DNA of 64,000 nt from Sphingobium sp. BYY-5 (GCF_022758885.1 NZ_JALEBH010000001.1:1426001-1490000); one strand, 5' to 3'; numbered from the stretch's first letter, positions 36,806-45,331 are shown. Translations and numbers: made by a program. The notes: generated by a model from the letters alone, not told the origin.

Positions 36806-37471
36806 ATGCGTCTGTTGATCGTCGAGGATGAACCGAGCCTGGGCCAGCAGCTCAGGAATACGCTGGAGGGTGCGGGCTATGCCGTGGACCTCGCCACTGA
36901 TGGCGAGGACGGCCATTTCCTCGGCTCGACCGAAAGCTATGACGCGGTCGTGCTGGACCTGGGCCTGCCCACCATCGACGGGCTGACCGTGCTGGACCGC
37001 TGGCGCAAGGAAGGCCGCAGCTTCCCGGTGCTGGTGCTGACCGCGCGCGATAGCTGGTCGGACAAGGTGGCGGGGCTGGACGCGGGCGCGGACGACTATC
37101 TCGCCAAGCCTTTCCAGAGCGAGGAGCTGATCGCCCGCCTGCGCGCGCTCATCCGCCGCGCGTCGGGCAATGCGTCGAGCGAACTCACCGCCGGCGACGT
37201 GCGCCTCGACACCCGTTCGGGCAAGGTGACGCTCAACGGCGACCCGGTGAAGCTCACCGCACAGGAATATAAATTGCTCTCCTACCTGCTCCATCACAAG
37301 GGCAAGGTGGTCAGCCGCACCGAGCTGATCGAGCATATTTACGACCAGGATTTCGACCGCGATTCCAACACGATCGAAGTGTTCGTGACGCGCATCCGCA
37401 AGAAACTGGGCGCCGACGTCATCACCACCATCCGCGGCCTGGGCTACAGCCTGGACGAGCCGGGGAGGTAA
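36806..37471 (+). CDS. OmpR-family response regulator
   Basis: A 221-residue two-domain regulator. The receiver has the acidic pair VEDE (7-10), phosphoacceptor D51 (AVVLDLGLP), and K in DDYLAKPFQSEELIARL. The C-terminal winged helix reads KLTAQEYKLLSYLLHHKGKV and VFVTRIRKKLG, ending with TIRGLGYSLD. It resembles PhoP-type regulators in the alphaproteobacteria. AAGG precedes the ATG. The cognate kinase follows after a REP repeat 133 bases long. Confidence 0.93.
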   Translation: MRLLIVEDEPSLGQQLRNTLEGAGYAVDLATDGEDGHFLGSTESYDAVVLDLGLPTIDGLTVLDRWRKEGRSFPVLVLTARDSWSDKVAGLDAGADDYLAKPFQSEELIARLRALIRRASGNASSELTAGDVRLDTRSGKVTLNGDPVKLTAQEYKLLSYLLHHKGKVVSRTELIEHIYDQDFDRDSNTIEVFVTRIRKKLGADVITTIRGLGYSLDEPGR

Positions 37472-37487
37472 GCCATTTGCGCCTCCA

Positions 37488-37582
37488 CCGTTCGCCCTGA
37501 GCGAAGTCGAAGGGCCACGCCGAACGAAGTGAGGCGCCTTCGCTCCGCTCAAGCACGGGCTTCGACAAGCTCAGGCCGAACA
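37488..37582. repeat. REP palindrome between regulator and kinase
   Basis: ACCGTTCGCCCTGAGCG at the left and TCGACAAGCTCAGGCCGAACAG at the right are the outer arms, with an inner GAACGAAG/CTTCGCTCCGCTC pair. It interrupts the two-component operon. Confidence 0.8.
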
Positions 37583-37604
37583 GTTATGGGGGGAGCGAAT
37601 TAGC

Positions 37605-38969
37605 ATGGCCGATCCCATATCCCCTCCCCCCGTCCGTTCCACCGGCTCGATCAGCCGCCGGATGATCGGCATCGCCGCGCTGTGGATCAGCGTGCTGCTG
37701 ATCGGCGGCGGCGTGGCGCTGGACCGGGTGCTGGCGGACGCGATCACGCGCAATTTCGACGACGGCATGAACTATGTCCTCACCGCCATGATCGCGGCGT
37801 CGGAAATCGGCCCGGATGGCGAAGTGCTGTTCAACCGCGAACTCGCCGACCAGCGTTTCCTGGAACCCAATAGCGGCCTCTATTACCAGATCAGCGCCAA
37901 GGGGCATGAGGATTGGCGTTCCCGCTCGCTCTGGGACCGCGCGCTCGCCGTGCCGGCCGAACATCATGACCGCCACCTCCATGTCTATGACAGCAAGCAG
38001 TTTCCGGACGAGGATCTGCGCATCATGGAGCGCACCGTCATCCTGCCCGGCTCCAACGCGCGCTGGATGTTCATGGTGGCGCAGGCGCGCGAAGGGCTGG
38101 ACGGGCAGATCAGGACGCTGCGCTCCACCCTGTTCAAGAGTTTCGCGCTGCTCGCGCTCGGCCTGTTCGTGCTGGCCACGCTCCAGACCATCTACGGCCT
38201 GCGCCCGCTGCGCAAGGTGCGGCTGGAGATCGTGCGGATGCGCGGCGGCGAAAAGAGCCGCGTCACCGAACCCATGCCCGCCGAAGTGCTGCCCATGGTC
38301 GAGGAACTGAACGCCCTCCTCGCCCATAATGAACGCCAGGCGGAGGAAGCGCGCACCCATGCGGGCAATCTCGCCCATGCGCTCAAGACGCCGCTGACAG
38401 TCGTCATGAACGCGGCCACCGCGCAATCCCCCGATCTGGGCGAAACCGTGATCCGCGAAGCGACGACGATGCGGCGGCAGGTCGACCATCATCTCGCCCG
38501 CGCCCGCGCCGTCGGCCGGCGCGGCGCGGCGCAAAGCCGGGCGGAGGTCTGGACCAGCCTGGAAGCGGTCGAACGCGCCGTGCAGCGCCTCTATCCCGAC
38601 GTCCGCGTCGACATGGACGGCGACAAGGCGGCGGCAGTCCGCGTCGAGCGCCAGGATCTGGACGAAATGCTCGGCAACCTGATCGAGAATGCCGCCAAAT
38701 ATGGCGGCGGCAGCGTCTTCGCCACCGTGGTCGCCCGCGCGGCGGGCATGGTGGAGATATTGGTCGAGGATGACGGCATGGGCATCCCCGAAACCGAGCG
38801 CATACGCATTTTCGACCGCGGCGTGCGCCTCGATTCCGGCAAACCCGGCACCGGCCTCGGCCTCGCCATCGTCCGCGACGTGGCCGAAATCTACGGCGGC
38901 ACGGTCAAGCTTGAGGAAAGCGAGGACCTGGGCGGCCTGTTGGTGCGCCTGCGGCTGCCCGCGGCGTGA
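37605..38969 (+). CDS. Sensor histidine kinase
   Basis: A 454-residue inner-membrane kinase, partner of the preceding regulator. Two membrane helices (about residues 21-41 and 171-193) flank a 130-residue periplasmic sensor region that contains a His cluster (AEHHDRHLHVYD), which could bind metal. After a short HAMP-like linker, the H box is HALKTPLTVV with phosphorylated His258. The N box is NLIENAAKYGGG, followed by EDDGMGIPE and GTGLGLAIV. The layout is PhoQ/FeuQ-like. The signal is not known. Confidence 0.92.
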   Translation: MADPISPPPVRSTGSISRRMIGIAALWISVLLIGGGVALDRVLADAITRNFDDGMNYVLTAMIAASEIGPDGEVLFNRELADQRFLEPNSGLYYQISAKGHEDWRSRSLWDRALAVPAEHHDRHLHVYDSKQFPDEDLRIMERTVILPGSNARWMFMVAQAREGLDGQIRTLRSTLFKSFALLALGLFVLATLQTIYGLRPLRKVRLEIVRMRGGEKSRVTEPMPAEVLPMVEELNALLAHNERQAEEARTHAGNLAHALKTPLTVVMNAATAQSPDLGETVIREATTMRRQVDHHLARARAVGRRGAAQSRAEVWTSLEAVERAVQRLYPDVRVDMDGDKAAAVRVERQDLDEMLGNLIENAAKYGGGSVFATVVARAAGMVEILVEDDGMGIPETERIRIFDRGVRLDSGKPGTGLGLAIVRDVAEIYGGTVKLEESEDLGGLLVRLRLPAA

Positions 38970-39030
38970 GACGGCTTGGTCCTTCCTGCGAAAAGACGGA
39001 AAACGGCCAGAAGCGGACATAAGAAAAACC

Positions 39031-39121
39031 GTTGAGGCTGAGCCTGTCGAAGCCCCTGCACTTCTCTTTTGTCGTTAACTTGAAAAAAGTGCTGCCCTCC
39101 GACAAGCCCTGGGCGAACGGT
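39031..39121. repeat. REP palindrome (TTGAGGCTGAGCCTGTCGAAG family)
   Basis: The left arm GTTGAGGCTGAGCCTGTCGA is matched by a degenerate right arm, CCGACAAGCCCTGGGCGAAC. It lies downstream of the kinase gene. Confidence 0.7.
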
Positions 39122-39159
39122 AAGCTAAGGTCATAAAACAACCAAGGTCAGACAGAATC

Positions 39160-39720
39160 CTACTCGCCTTGAATTGACCGAACAACCTTCGCAGGGTTGC
39201 CTGCTGCAAGTGTATTTGCCGGAATATCTCGCGTTACAACCGACCCGGCAGCTACGACTGCATTCTCGCCAATGGTTACGCCGCCGATGATCGTCACGCC
39301 CGCCGCGATCCATACCCCCTTCTCAACAATGATCGGCTCCCCTCGAAGAAAAGCATGACGCTGCGATGGGGCGACCGGATGTTCGGAAGTTATCAGGCTG
39401 ACATTTGGGCCGATCATAACATCGTCGCCGATAATGATTTCCGCGAGCGAGTAGAAAGTGCAATTCTGATTGATGAAAACACGGTTTCCAATGCGGATAT
39501 TCGTTCCGCAATCGGTGTAAAATGGTGGAATAAGACGGAAATTCTCTCCCACCCTACTACCCGCCAGCGCTTCAAAAAGGGACTGGATCTCTTCGGTATC
39601 GGCGTATGTCAGGCGATTGAGAAGCGGCGTGATGGCCAGAGCTTTCTCCACGTCAACGACAAACTGCTTTGATTCCAGCGTCTGCCTCGGAATGACCCTT
39701 ACGCTCCGTTCATCCGACAT
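39160..39720 (-). CDS. Maltose/galactoside O-acetyltransferase-like protein
   Basis: A 186-residue left-handed beta-helix acetyltransferase. An N-terminal MAC-like segment (TPLLNRLTYADTEEIQSLFE) precedes hexapeptide repeats (YTDCGTNIRIGNRVFINQNC, IGDDVMIGPNVSLITSEHPV, IAAGVTIIGGVTIGENAVVA). The catalytic His is in TSEHPV. The acceptor is probably a sugar. ATG 39720 (MSDERSVRV) is likelier than the TTG/ATG upstream at 39744. G+C is lower than in the neighbours and repeats crowd its upstream side, so recent acquisition is plausible. Confidence 0.87.
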   Translation of the reverse strand: MSDERSVRVIPRQTLESKQFVVDVEKALAITPLLNRLTYADTEEIQSLFEALAGSRVGENFRLIPPFYTDCGTNIRIGNRVFINQNCTFYSLAEIIIGDDVMIGPNVSLITSEHPVAPSQRHAFLRGEPIIVEKGVWIAAGVTIIGGVTIGENAVVAAGSVVTRDIPANTLAAGNPAKVVRSIQGE

Positions 39721-39744
39721 ATTCACCCCTCCAGAGTCAGGCAC

Positions 39745-40409
39745 CCGCCCGCCCTTCGGAAACCCGCGATAAAGAAGTCGTCAAGAAACAACTAGGACCG
39801 ATCGACATTCAGGTTAAAGCGGAAGCCTCAGCCTCATTTTCAACGCCATGGTCAAAAACAACATTGAATATCAGTCCGCATGAACACAGTTGCTCAGGGC
39901 AGGCCTGATCCGGCATCCAGAGTCGCAGGTGACGCCTTTTATGGCCCTAGTGGTCCGATTCCGGCATTTGCTACCCTTTGCCTCATGCTCCGGAGCAAAT
40001 GCCGGAATCATCAGGACCACTAGCAACTATTTGATTCTAGTGGAGCTTTTGAATGTGACATGTGAGCGCGAGTCTAGCCCCAGGGGGGACTCAAATGTCA
40101 CATTCGCTCCACTAGATGCCGGATCAGGCCTGTCCTTGCATATTGGGGTTGGCATTCATTTCAGCTTTGGTTGAATTGATGCCGTCGGGAGGGCGTCTAC
40201 CCCATCGCTTAGCCGCGCGCCCTCGCAAACCATGTACCTATCGCCATCAATGATCCGATCTCCGGCCGCAAATTACCCGGCACAGCCGCAGCAATCAGAT
40301 CGGCAAAATCGAAAAGCCCGCCACATCCGCCTTGCCACACCACCCGGCACCTGCGAAGCATTAGCATGTAAGGCAGCATTATGATCCACCTCTCAAATAC
40401 GGGAAGACC
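39745..40409. repeat. Non-coding nest of palindromic repeats
   Basis: At 39791-39812 lies CTAGGACCGATCGACATTCA, one arm of the 145-bp element family found in the gene transfer agent cluster. Then an outer inverted repeat (AGGCCTGATCCGGCATC at 39901-39917; complement at 40115-40131) contains two further palindromes. One runs from CTAGTGGTCC at 39947 to GGACCACTAG at 40023, the other from CTAGTGGAGC at 40038 to GCTCCACTAG at 40115. No gene is supported in this 665-base stretch; an open frame at 40209-40421 on the minus strand lacks family features. Confidence 0.85.
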
Positions 40410-40763
40410 ATGCGGCGGCATCTTTACCTTATCGCGGGCTTCCTCTCGATCGGCCTGGGCACGATCGGTGCGTTCCTGCCGCTGCTACCGACCGTTCCCT
40501 TCATGATCCTGGCCGCCTTCTGCTTCGCCCGCTCCAGCCCCCGGCTGGAGGCCAAGCTGCTGGATCACAAGCATTTCGGTCCACATATCCGCCGCTGGCG
40601 CGAGCATGGCGCGATCAGCCGCCGCGGCAAGAAAGCCGCCCTCGCCGCCTTTGCCTTCAGCGTGCTGCTGGCGCTGATCTTCTCCCCCTGGCCCTGGTTC
40701 CTCGTCCCGATCGCCGCCGCGCTGATCGGCGGCAGTTGGATCTGCACCCGCCCGGAAGCGTGA
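40410..40763 (+). CDS. YbaN-family (DUF454) membrane protein
   Basis: A 117-residue inner-membrane protein. The family signature is seen throughout: IAGFLSIGLGTIGAFLPLLP, TVPFMILAAFCFARSSPRL and a C-terminal helix pair (FSVLLALIFSPWPWFLVPI). Three membrane helices are visible, with a basic cytoplasmic stretch (RRGKKAA). The family is of unknown function. The start codon is preceded by GGAAGACC. It is isolated between repeats. Confidence 0.9.
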   Translation: MRRHLYLIAGFLSIGLGTIGAFLPLLPTVPFMILAAFCFARSSPRLEAKLLDHKHFGPHIRRWREHGAISRRGKKAALAAFAFSVLLALIFSPWPWFLVPIAAALIGGSWICTRPEA

Positions 40764-41081
40764 AACCGGGGAAAAAGGCATCAAAAGATATGCGATGCCC
40801 GGAACAGCGTCGCGCGATCACAAGCGGACTGGCGCCTTCCCCTCGCCGTCATGCTGACGAAAGTCAGCATCCAGGGTTATGAGTAACCGCCTTCGCCCCC
40901 TCCTGTGCCGGGATGACGATCGGGTGAGCAACCCGACCAAAGAAGCCTCCCGCCCATATTCTTCGGTCCGTGGACTGCGCTCCATGGAGCATCCGGGCCA
41001 CACTCTTCCCCAACGAAAAAAGGGCCGGTCTTGCGACCGGCCCCTCTTCCTTCATCCATCCTTAAAGGACGGACAATCTGA
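40764..41081. other. Intergenic stretch with REP repeat and ompA terminator
   Basis: A REP element (GTCATGCTGACGAAAGTCAG from 40848, closing GGGATGACG at 40918) and the intrinsic terminator at 41016-41043 are the only features I see between convergent ybaN and ompA. Confidence 0.7.
41016..41043 (-). terminator. Intrinsic terminator of ompA
   Basis: On the minus strand GGGCCGGTC and GACCGGCCC form a 9-bp stem with a four-base loop, followed by six T. It lies 39 bases after the ompA stop. Confidence 0.9.
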
Positions 41082-42155
41082 TTACTGACCCGAACCCGGA
41101 CCGTAGGTGATTTCCACCCGACGGTTCTGGACTTCGCGGACACCGTCGGCAGTTTCGACGCGCGGCTGCGATTCACCGAAGGCCTGGGTGGTCATCACAC
41201 CATCCGGGATACCCTTCGAAGCCAGATAGGCCTTGACCGAGTCAGCGCGGCGCTGCGACAGGCCGACGTTGTACGAGGCCGAACCTGAACGGTCCGCATG
41301 GCCCGCCAGCATGACCTGGGCGCTGCCACAGCTGCTGTAAGCCGAAACCGCGTTATCCAGAATGGTGGCGGCGTCAGGCGTGATGTCCGACTTGTCCCAT
41401 TCGAAGAAGACGATGTACGGCCCAGGCGAGCATTCCGGAGCCGGCGGAGGCGGCGGCGGAGGCGGCGGGGGCGGAGGAGGCGGCGGAGGCGGCGGCGGAG
41501 GCGGAGCAGCCGGTTCGCCGAAGTTGTAGGTCAGGCCGAGCAGCAGGCTGTGCGTGCGCAGCTTGGTTTCCGCGTTCGAGCCAGCAACGCCGTAGATCGA
41601 CGAATAGGCAGGGATCAGCTTGATATCGTCCTGGTTGAAGAAACGATATTTCAGCGAAACGTCGACATGGCTCGTGACCGGATAGCGAACACCCGCAATC
41701 GCCTGCCAGGCGAAACCGGTGTCGGAATCGTTAACCAGGTCGTTGGCGAGCTTGCCGCGCGATACGCCGACACCGCCGCCGACAAAGCCCTGCAGGCCGT
41801 CATCGGGACCGAAGTCCAGCAAACCGTTCAGCATGAACGACAGGGCCGAAGCCGCGCCGCCGAAACCGCCACCGGTACCGTCGAAGTCGATCTTGGCGCG
41901 CTTGTAACCAGCTTCGGCTTCCAGGCGGAAACCGCCGAAGTCGTAACCGATGTTCGCGTCAAAATCATACCCCTTATGATAGTCGATCGACGGAACCGTC
42001 GAGCCACCAACAGGGACGTTGTCGAAGGTCAGGTTCTGATCTTCGACGAGCAGCACGCCGGCGTCCACGCCAACATACCAGCTATTATCGCGCGCCAAGG
42101 CCGGGGTGGCCAGGGCACTGGTCGCAAGCGCAGCCGCGAGGGCAAGCTTCCGCAT
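41082..42155 (-). CDS. ompA: OmpA-family outer membrane protein
   Basis: A 357-residue protein: signal peptide (LALAAALATSALATPALA), an eight-stranded OmpA-type beta-barrel (NSWYVGVDAGVLLVED to LLLGLTYNFG), a poly-proline linker of more than 20 residues, and a C-terminal peptidoglycan-binding OmpA domain (IVFFEWDKSDITPDAATIL, LAGHADRSGSASYNVGLSQRRADSV). The linker is encoded by a GGCGGA-type simple repeat near 41440-41510 and its length probably varies. ATG 42155 follows AGGGGAAT; an upstream frame to 42221 is not needed. A terminator follows. It likely tethers the outer membrane to the wall. Confidence 0.94.
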   Translation of the reverse strand: MRKLALAAALATSALATPALARDNSWYVGVDAGVLLVEDQNLTFDNVPVGGSTVPSIDYHKGYDFDANIGYDFGGFRLEAEAGYKRAKIDFDGTGGGFGGAASALSFMLNGLLDFGPDDGLQGFVGGGVGVSRGKLANDLVNDSDTGFAWQAIAGVRYPVTSHVDVSLKYRFFNQDDIKLIPAYSSIYGVAGSNAETKLRTHSLLLGLTYNFGEPAAPPPPPPPPPPPPPPPPPPPPPAPECSPGPYIVFFEWDKSDITPDAATILDNAVSAYSSCGSAQVMLAGHADRSGSASYNVGLSQRRADSVKAYLASKGIPDGVMTTQAFGESQPRVETADGVREVQNRRVEITYGPGSGQ

Positions 42156-42355
42156 ATGGATTCCCCTTTCAAAAGTGTCACGAAGGACTGCTGAAACCCT
42201 GTATCCGGAAGAAGGTTTCATGGCAAGTCCACATTTAGTGAAACCGTTGCAAAAATAACGCAGTAGGCCATTGTTGGTGAGGGCTTTACACTATTTTAAA
42301 AGAAATTAAGGCTAAAACGCACCTTGGCGGGCAAACGAATGCAATTGTGACAAAA
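42156..42355 (-). promoter_or_regulatory. ompA upstream region
   Basis: This 200-base A+T-richer gap should hold the ompA promoter and a leader of a highly expressed gene. I see no confident -35/-10 pair. It also separates ompA from the end of the gene transfer agent cluster. Confidence 0.4.
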
Positions 42356-42859
42356 TTACGAATATATCAGCCCATGCCCGCGCAAGGCGTCTAGCACCGC
42401 CAGCAGCGTATTGCGCGCCTCAACGTCAATCACAGCGCCGCCAGCCGGATCCGCGATTGCGCCCTGACGGGGACCGATCACCTTCTCCTCATTGAGATAC
42501 AGCCCATCGGCCCGCACCGGAGCATCGCGCCATTCAACGCCATCATGCCGCAGTTCATGACCGCGATCCATAATGACCAGCCACGCCCCGGCCTGCGGGG
42601 CGATAAAACGCCATCCGCCCTCGCTCCAGCAGGCGATCTTCCCCTCCTCTCCGCTCCACGCGCCGGTCGCGCCTGCGGCCACGATCCAGCACCGGCCGAT
42701 CACCGGCGCGGCCGGCGGACTCACCAGGTCGGCACTCTCCGCCCGCCCGTGCAGCAGCGCGTCGATCCGCACCAGCGCCTCATTGTGGAACAGCTCCTTC
42801 TGCGCCTGCCCCGCCAGCAGCAGCGGCAAGGCCCATCGCGGCGTCGTCTCCATGCTCAT
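42356..42859 (-). CDS. DUF2793 tail-associated protein
   Basis: A 167-residue protein with the DUF2793 signature near its start (TPRWALPLLLAGQAQKELFH then NEALVRIDALLHG), found in GTA and phage tail-tip modules of alphaproteobacteria. A central PPAAPVIGRCWIVAAGATG block and GWRFIAPQAGAWLVIMDRG are typical. It is the last gene of the cluster, immediately after gp15, and probably forms part of the host-contact tip. ATG 42859 follows AAGGA; earlier in-frame codons overlap gp15's end. Confidence 0.85.
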   Translation of the reverse strand: MSMETTPRWALPLLLAGQAQKELFHNEALVRIDALLHGRAESADLVSPPAAPVIGRCWIVAAGATGAWSGEEGKIACWSEGGWRFIAPQAGAWLVIMDRGHELRHDGVEWRDAPVRADGLYLNEEKVIGPRQGAIADPAGGAVIDVEARNTLLAVLDALRGHGLIYS

Positions 42860-42897
42860 CGTCCCGTCCTTTTCCGAAAACCCGTCAGGGCGCATTC

Positions 42898-43881
42898 TCA
42901 AACAGACTCAATCACGATCCGCCCCGGCCGCCCGGTGGCATAGGTGCCGACCTGCCGCACCTCGACCGTCAGCGTCCGGCCCGCCATACCGTCGGCCGCC
43001 ATCATCGGCCCGGCGTAGGTCCAACCCGGCGCCACCGTCTCCGCGCGCCGAACAACGTGCGCGCCGTCCATCACCTGCACCACATAGCGCTCGCTTTCCT
43101 CGCCCAGCGGCACATCGCCTCCGCTCAGCCAGCGCCAGCCGTTGCGGCTGCGCCGGGTCCAGCCGATCGCCCATCCACCCGCGCCGTCCCTCCGCGCCGT
43201 CAGATGCACCGGCGACGGCGGCATCAGCGCCTCGCTCGCCACCTCCAGCATCGCCACGGCCGGCTCGACATCCCCGATGCCGATCGCGGACAGGCGCAAC
43301 ACGCCGCCCGGCTCGCCCTCCCCGCCCGACAGCGCCAGCGGCTCGACCAGCCGATCCTCGAACACGACATAAGCGACGCCCCGATGCGCCGGCGTCAGCC
43401 CGATCCCTTCCGCCGACGCGATCAGCGGGTCCGCCGCCTGATCCTCGCCGCCCAAATAGACGCGAAAGCCCGTCACTTCGGTCTTGAAGTCCCCCGCCGC
43501 CCCGCGCAGCAGATTGCCGTCGGCCCAGATGCGCCTGATCCGCCGGATCGCCCGCGCAGACAGCGCCACCGCGAAACTCGCCGAATAGCTGTAGCTGGTG
43601 ACGCTCCCCCGCCCCTTGCCGCCGCCGCTCCTGCTCTTCGTCTCCCTCAGGTCCGTCGCCCAGATCACCGTCCCGGCGACCCGCATCGTCCCGAAAATCT
43701 TCGGCACCTGCGTGCCATAGCTCGACGTCTGCAATTGCAGGTCCGCCAGCCGCGCGCCTTCGCGCCCCTTGGGCTTGAACAGCACCTGATTGTCGATGAC
43801 GTTGCCGATCAGCCCCCCGATCGCCCCGCCGATCGGCCCGCCCAGCACCGTGCCCACCGCCGTCAGCACCACCGTCGCCAT
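42898..43881 (-). CDS. GTA tail protein gp15-like (short form)
   Basis: A 327-residue baseplate/tip protein. The N-terminal glycine-zipper start (LGGPIGGAIGGLIGNVIDNQ) and SSYGTQVPKIFGTMRVAGTV followed by SYSYSASFAVALSA are shared with the phage tail-protein module of GTA gp15 and with host-specificity proteins. RcGTA gp15 is several times longer and carries a TIM-barrel-like domain; that domain is absent here. Nothing is fused to the C-terminus, which ends in a fibronectin-like stretch (WTYAGPMMAADGMAGRTLTV). ATG 43881 follows GGGGAGAATCTT, directly after a repeat hairpin. Confidence 0.82.
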   Translation of the reverse strand: MATVVLTAVGTVLGGPIGGAIGGLIGNVIDNQVLFKPKGREGARLADLQLQTSSYGTQVPKIFGTMRVAGTVIWATDLRETKSRSGGGKGRGSVTSYSYSASFAVALSARAIRRIRRIWADGNLLRGAAGDFKTEVTGFRVYLGGEDQAADPLIASAEGIGLTPAHRGVAYVVFEDRLVEPLALSGGEGEPGGVLRLSAIGIGDVEPAVAMLEVASEALMPPSPVHLTARRDGAGGWAIGWTRRSRNGWRWLSGGDVPLGEESERYVVQVMDGAHVVRRAETVAPGWTYAGPMMAADGMAGRTLTVEVRQVGTYATGRPGRIVIESV

Positions 43882-43898
43882 AAGATTCTCCCCAAGAA

Positions 43899-43955
43899 AA
43901 TCCTCCCCTGGAAGGGGAGGTGGATGGCCGAAGGCCAGACGGAGGGGTGTCAGCC
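43899..43955. repeat. GTA-cluster palindromic repeat, short copy
   Basis: TCCTCCCCTGGAAGGGGAGG followed by TGGATGGCCGAAGGCCAGAC and GGAGGGGTGTC. The first hairpin, read on the minus strand, is followed by ATTTTC, 18 bases before gp15. Confidence 0.85.
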
Positions 43956-43984
43956 TATCGCCACGCGCCTCATTCCACCCGACC

Positions 43985-44129
43985 GCATGACCGACCGACA
44001 TTTCGTGCAGGTGGAGCCGAAAAGCGTGATTTTTGAGCACCGGAGCGCAGCGGACTTAGAGTCCGTGAGCACCGGAGCGCAGAAAAGCGCGCTTTGCAGG
44101 CCCGCCTGGGCGGAATGTCGGCGGTCATG
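43985..44129. repeat. 145-bp element with terminal inverted repeats, copy 1
   Basis: GCATGACCGACCGACATTTC at the left and GAATGTCGGCGGTCATGC at the right are imperfect inverted ends. The core shares GTGAGCACCGGAGCGCAG with copies at 57042 and 59698. Its right end covers the last codons of gp14. Confidence 0.75.
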
Positions 44130-44502
44130 CCCGCCACCAGCCCATGATCGGCCAGGGCGACGCGCCCGGCATCTCCACCACCCGCCCCAGCCCCGCATGG
44201 GCGTGGACGAAACCCTCGCCCGTCCCGATCATCAGATGGAGTTGCAGCGGCCCCGGCTGCACCAGCGCCAGATCGCCCGCCCGGCCACTCGCGACCCGCC
44301 GCAACCCCGCCGCCCGCAACCAGCCCTCGGCCCGCGCGACATCCCCGCTGCGCAAACCATAAGCGCAGGGGACATCCACCCTGCCGATCGCCAGCGCCGC
44401 CAGCCCCACGCAATCCAGCCCGGCCCGGTCCCGCCCATGCAGCCGGAACGGCACCCCGATCAGCGCCCGTGCCACCGCGACGGCGCGCTCTCCCCCGCTC
44501 AT
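44125..44502 (-). CDS. GTA gp14, NlpC/P60 peptidase
   Basis: A 125-residue cell-wall peptidase of the tail tip, expected to cut peptidoglycan peptides during DNA delivery. The catalytic Cys is C31 in the context AGLDCVGLAALAIG, and histidines at about 89 and 100-102 (LQLHLMIGTGEGFVHAHAG) supply the second residue. It belongs to the TIGR02219-like GTA family. ATG 44502 is chosen because TGAGG, overlapping the gp13 stop, lies eight bases upstream; an in-frame GTG at 44520 is less likely. The final codons lie in the terminal repeat of a 145-bp element. Confidence 0.88.
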   Translation of the reverse strand: MSGGERAVAVARALIGVPFRLHGRDRAGLDCVGLAALAIGRVDVPCAYGLRSGDVARAEGWLRAAGLRRVASGRAGDLALVQPGPLQLHLMIGTGEGFVHAHAGLGRVVEMPGASPWPIMGWWRA

Positions 44503-44512
44503 GCGCCGGGCC

Positions 44513-45331
44513 TCATGCACCTGGATAGCGCGTCAGCAGGTCCATCCCCGGCAGATAAGGTTCGCCGCGAAAATTCGCGACATTGCCGAACCGCCCCGAA
44601 CAGGTCGCCAATTGCCGGTCGCACCCCTCGGTCAGTTGCGCCAGCGTCCCCGCCGTCACCGCAAAGGCAGGCGGATCGGCCAGCGCCACCCCAGCCGCGC
44701 CATTATCCACCACCGCCTGCACCAGCCCGGCATTCGCCCCGGTCAGCCAGCGCAGCGTCCCGAACGCATAGGCGCCCGCCGCCAGCCCGCTCACCATCGC
44801 CTCGGCCCCGTCCACGCCAGTCACCGCTACGATCCGCCGCCGCTTGGCCATGTCGACCCGGCAGGCCTTGTCGCCCAGCCGCGCCCGGCAATCGGGCGAT
44901 GTGCTGGGCGCCACCGGTTCCCCCAGCACCGCCGTCGCCCCGATCAGTTCGGCGGAAAAGCCCGCTCCCTTGCGCGACACCGCACCGATCTCGCCCCGCG
45001 CCAACAACAGCCACAGCGCGCCCGGCGCTTCCCATTGGGTCAGCCGCAACTCCAGCGCCGCGCCGTCCCATCGCCCCGCCATCAGGTCCGCTTCGCTGAT
45101 CGCATCGCTGGAGAGCGCTCCGGCCAGATCGCTGTCCTCCCCGTCCAGCCCGATGCCCGATCGCACCGCCGAAGGCGTCATCCCCGGCGCGGCGCGATAG
45201 ATCAGGCCGCCAATCTCCAGGTCGCGATCATGGCTGGTGAGGCCGATCGTCACCCCGTCCCGCCGCTCGATCCGCCAGCAGAACGCCAGCGTGCAGAGAG
45301 GCTGCTCCAGCATCGCCTCCGCGCCGCTCAT
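44513..45331 (-). CDS. GTA gp13, DUF2163 tail protein
   Basis: A 272-residue protein of the DUF2163/TIGR02218 family, part of the GTA baseplate hub. LCTLAFCWRIERRDGVTIGL at the N-terminus and GFSAELIGATAVLGEPV are diagnostic, followed by a cysteine-rich C-terminal domain (PDCRARLGDKACRVDM, EGCDRQLATCSGRFGNVANF) like the iron-sulfur-type cysteine set found in RcGTA gp13. The last residues are FRGEPYLPGMDLLTRYPGA, which match the usual ending. ATG 45331 overlaps the gp12 stop by four bases. Confidence 0.9.
   Translation of the reverse strand: MSGAEAMLEQPLCTLAFCWRIERRDGVTIGLTSHDRDLEIGGLIYRAAPGMTPSAVRSGIGLDGEDSDLAGALSSDAISEADLMAGRWDGAALELRLTQWEAPGALWLLLARGEIGAVSRKGAGFSAELIGATAVLGEPVAPSTSPDCRARLGDKACRVDMAKRRRIVAVTGVDGAEAMVSGLAAGAYAFGTLRWLTGANAGLVQAVVDNGAAGVALADPPAFAVTAGTLAQLTEGCDRQLATCSGRFGNVANFRGEPYLPGMDLLTRYPGA

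Noticed and set aside
40209..40421. A 70-residue gene on the minus strand
   Set aside because: It has no family features or convincing RBS, overlaps the ybaN start, and its composition is unremarkable.
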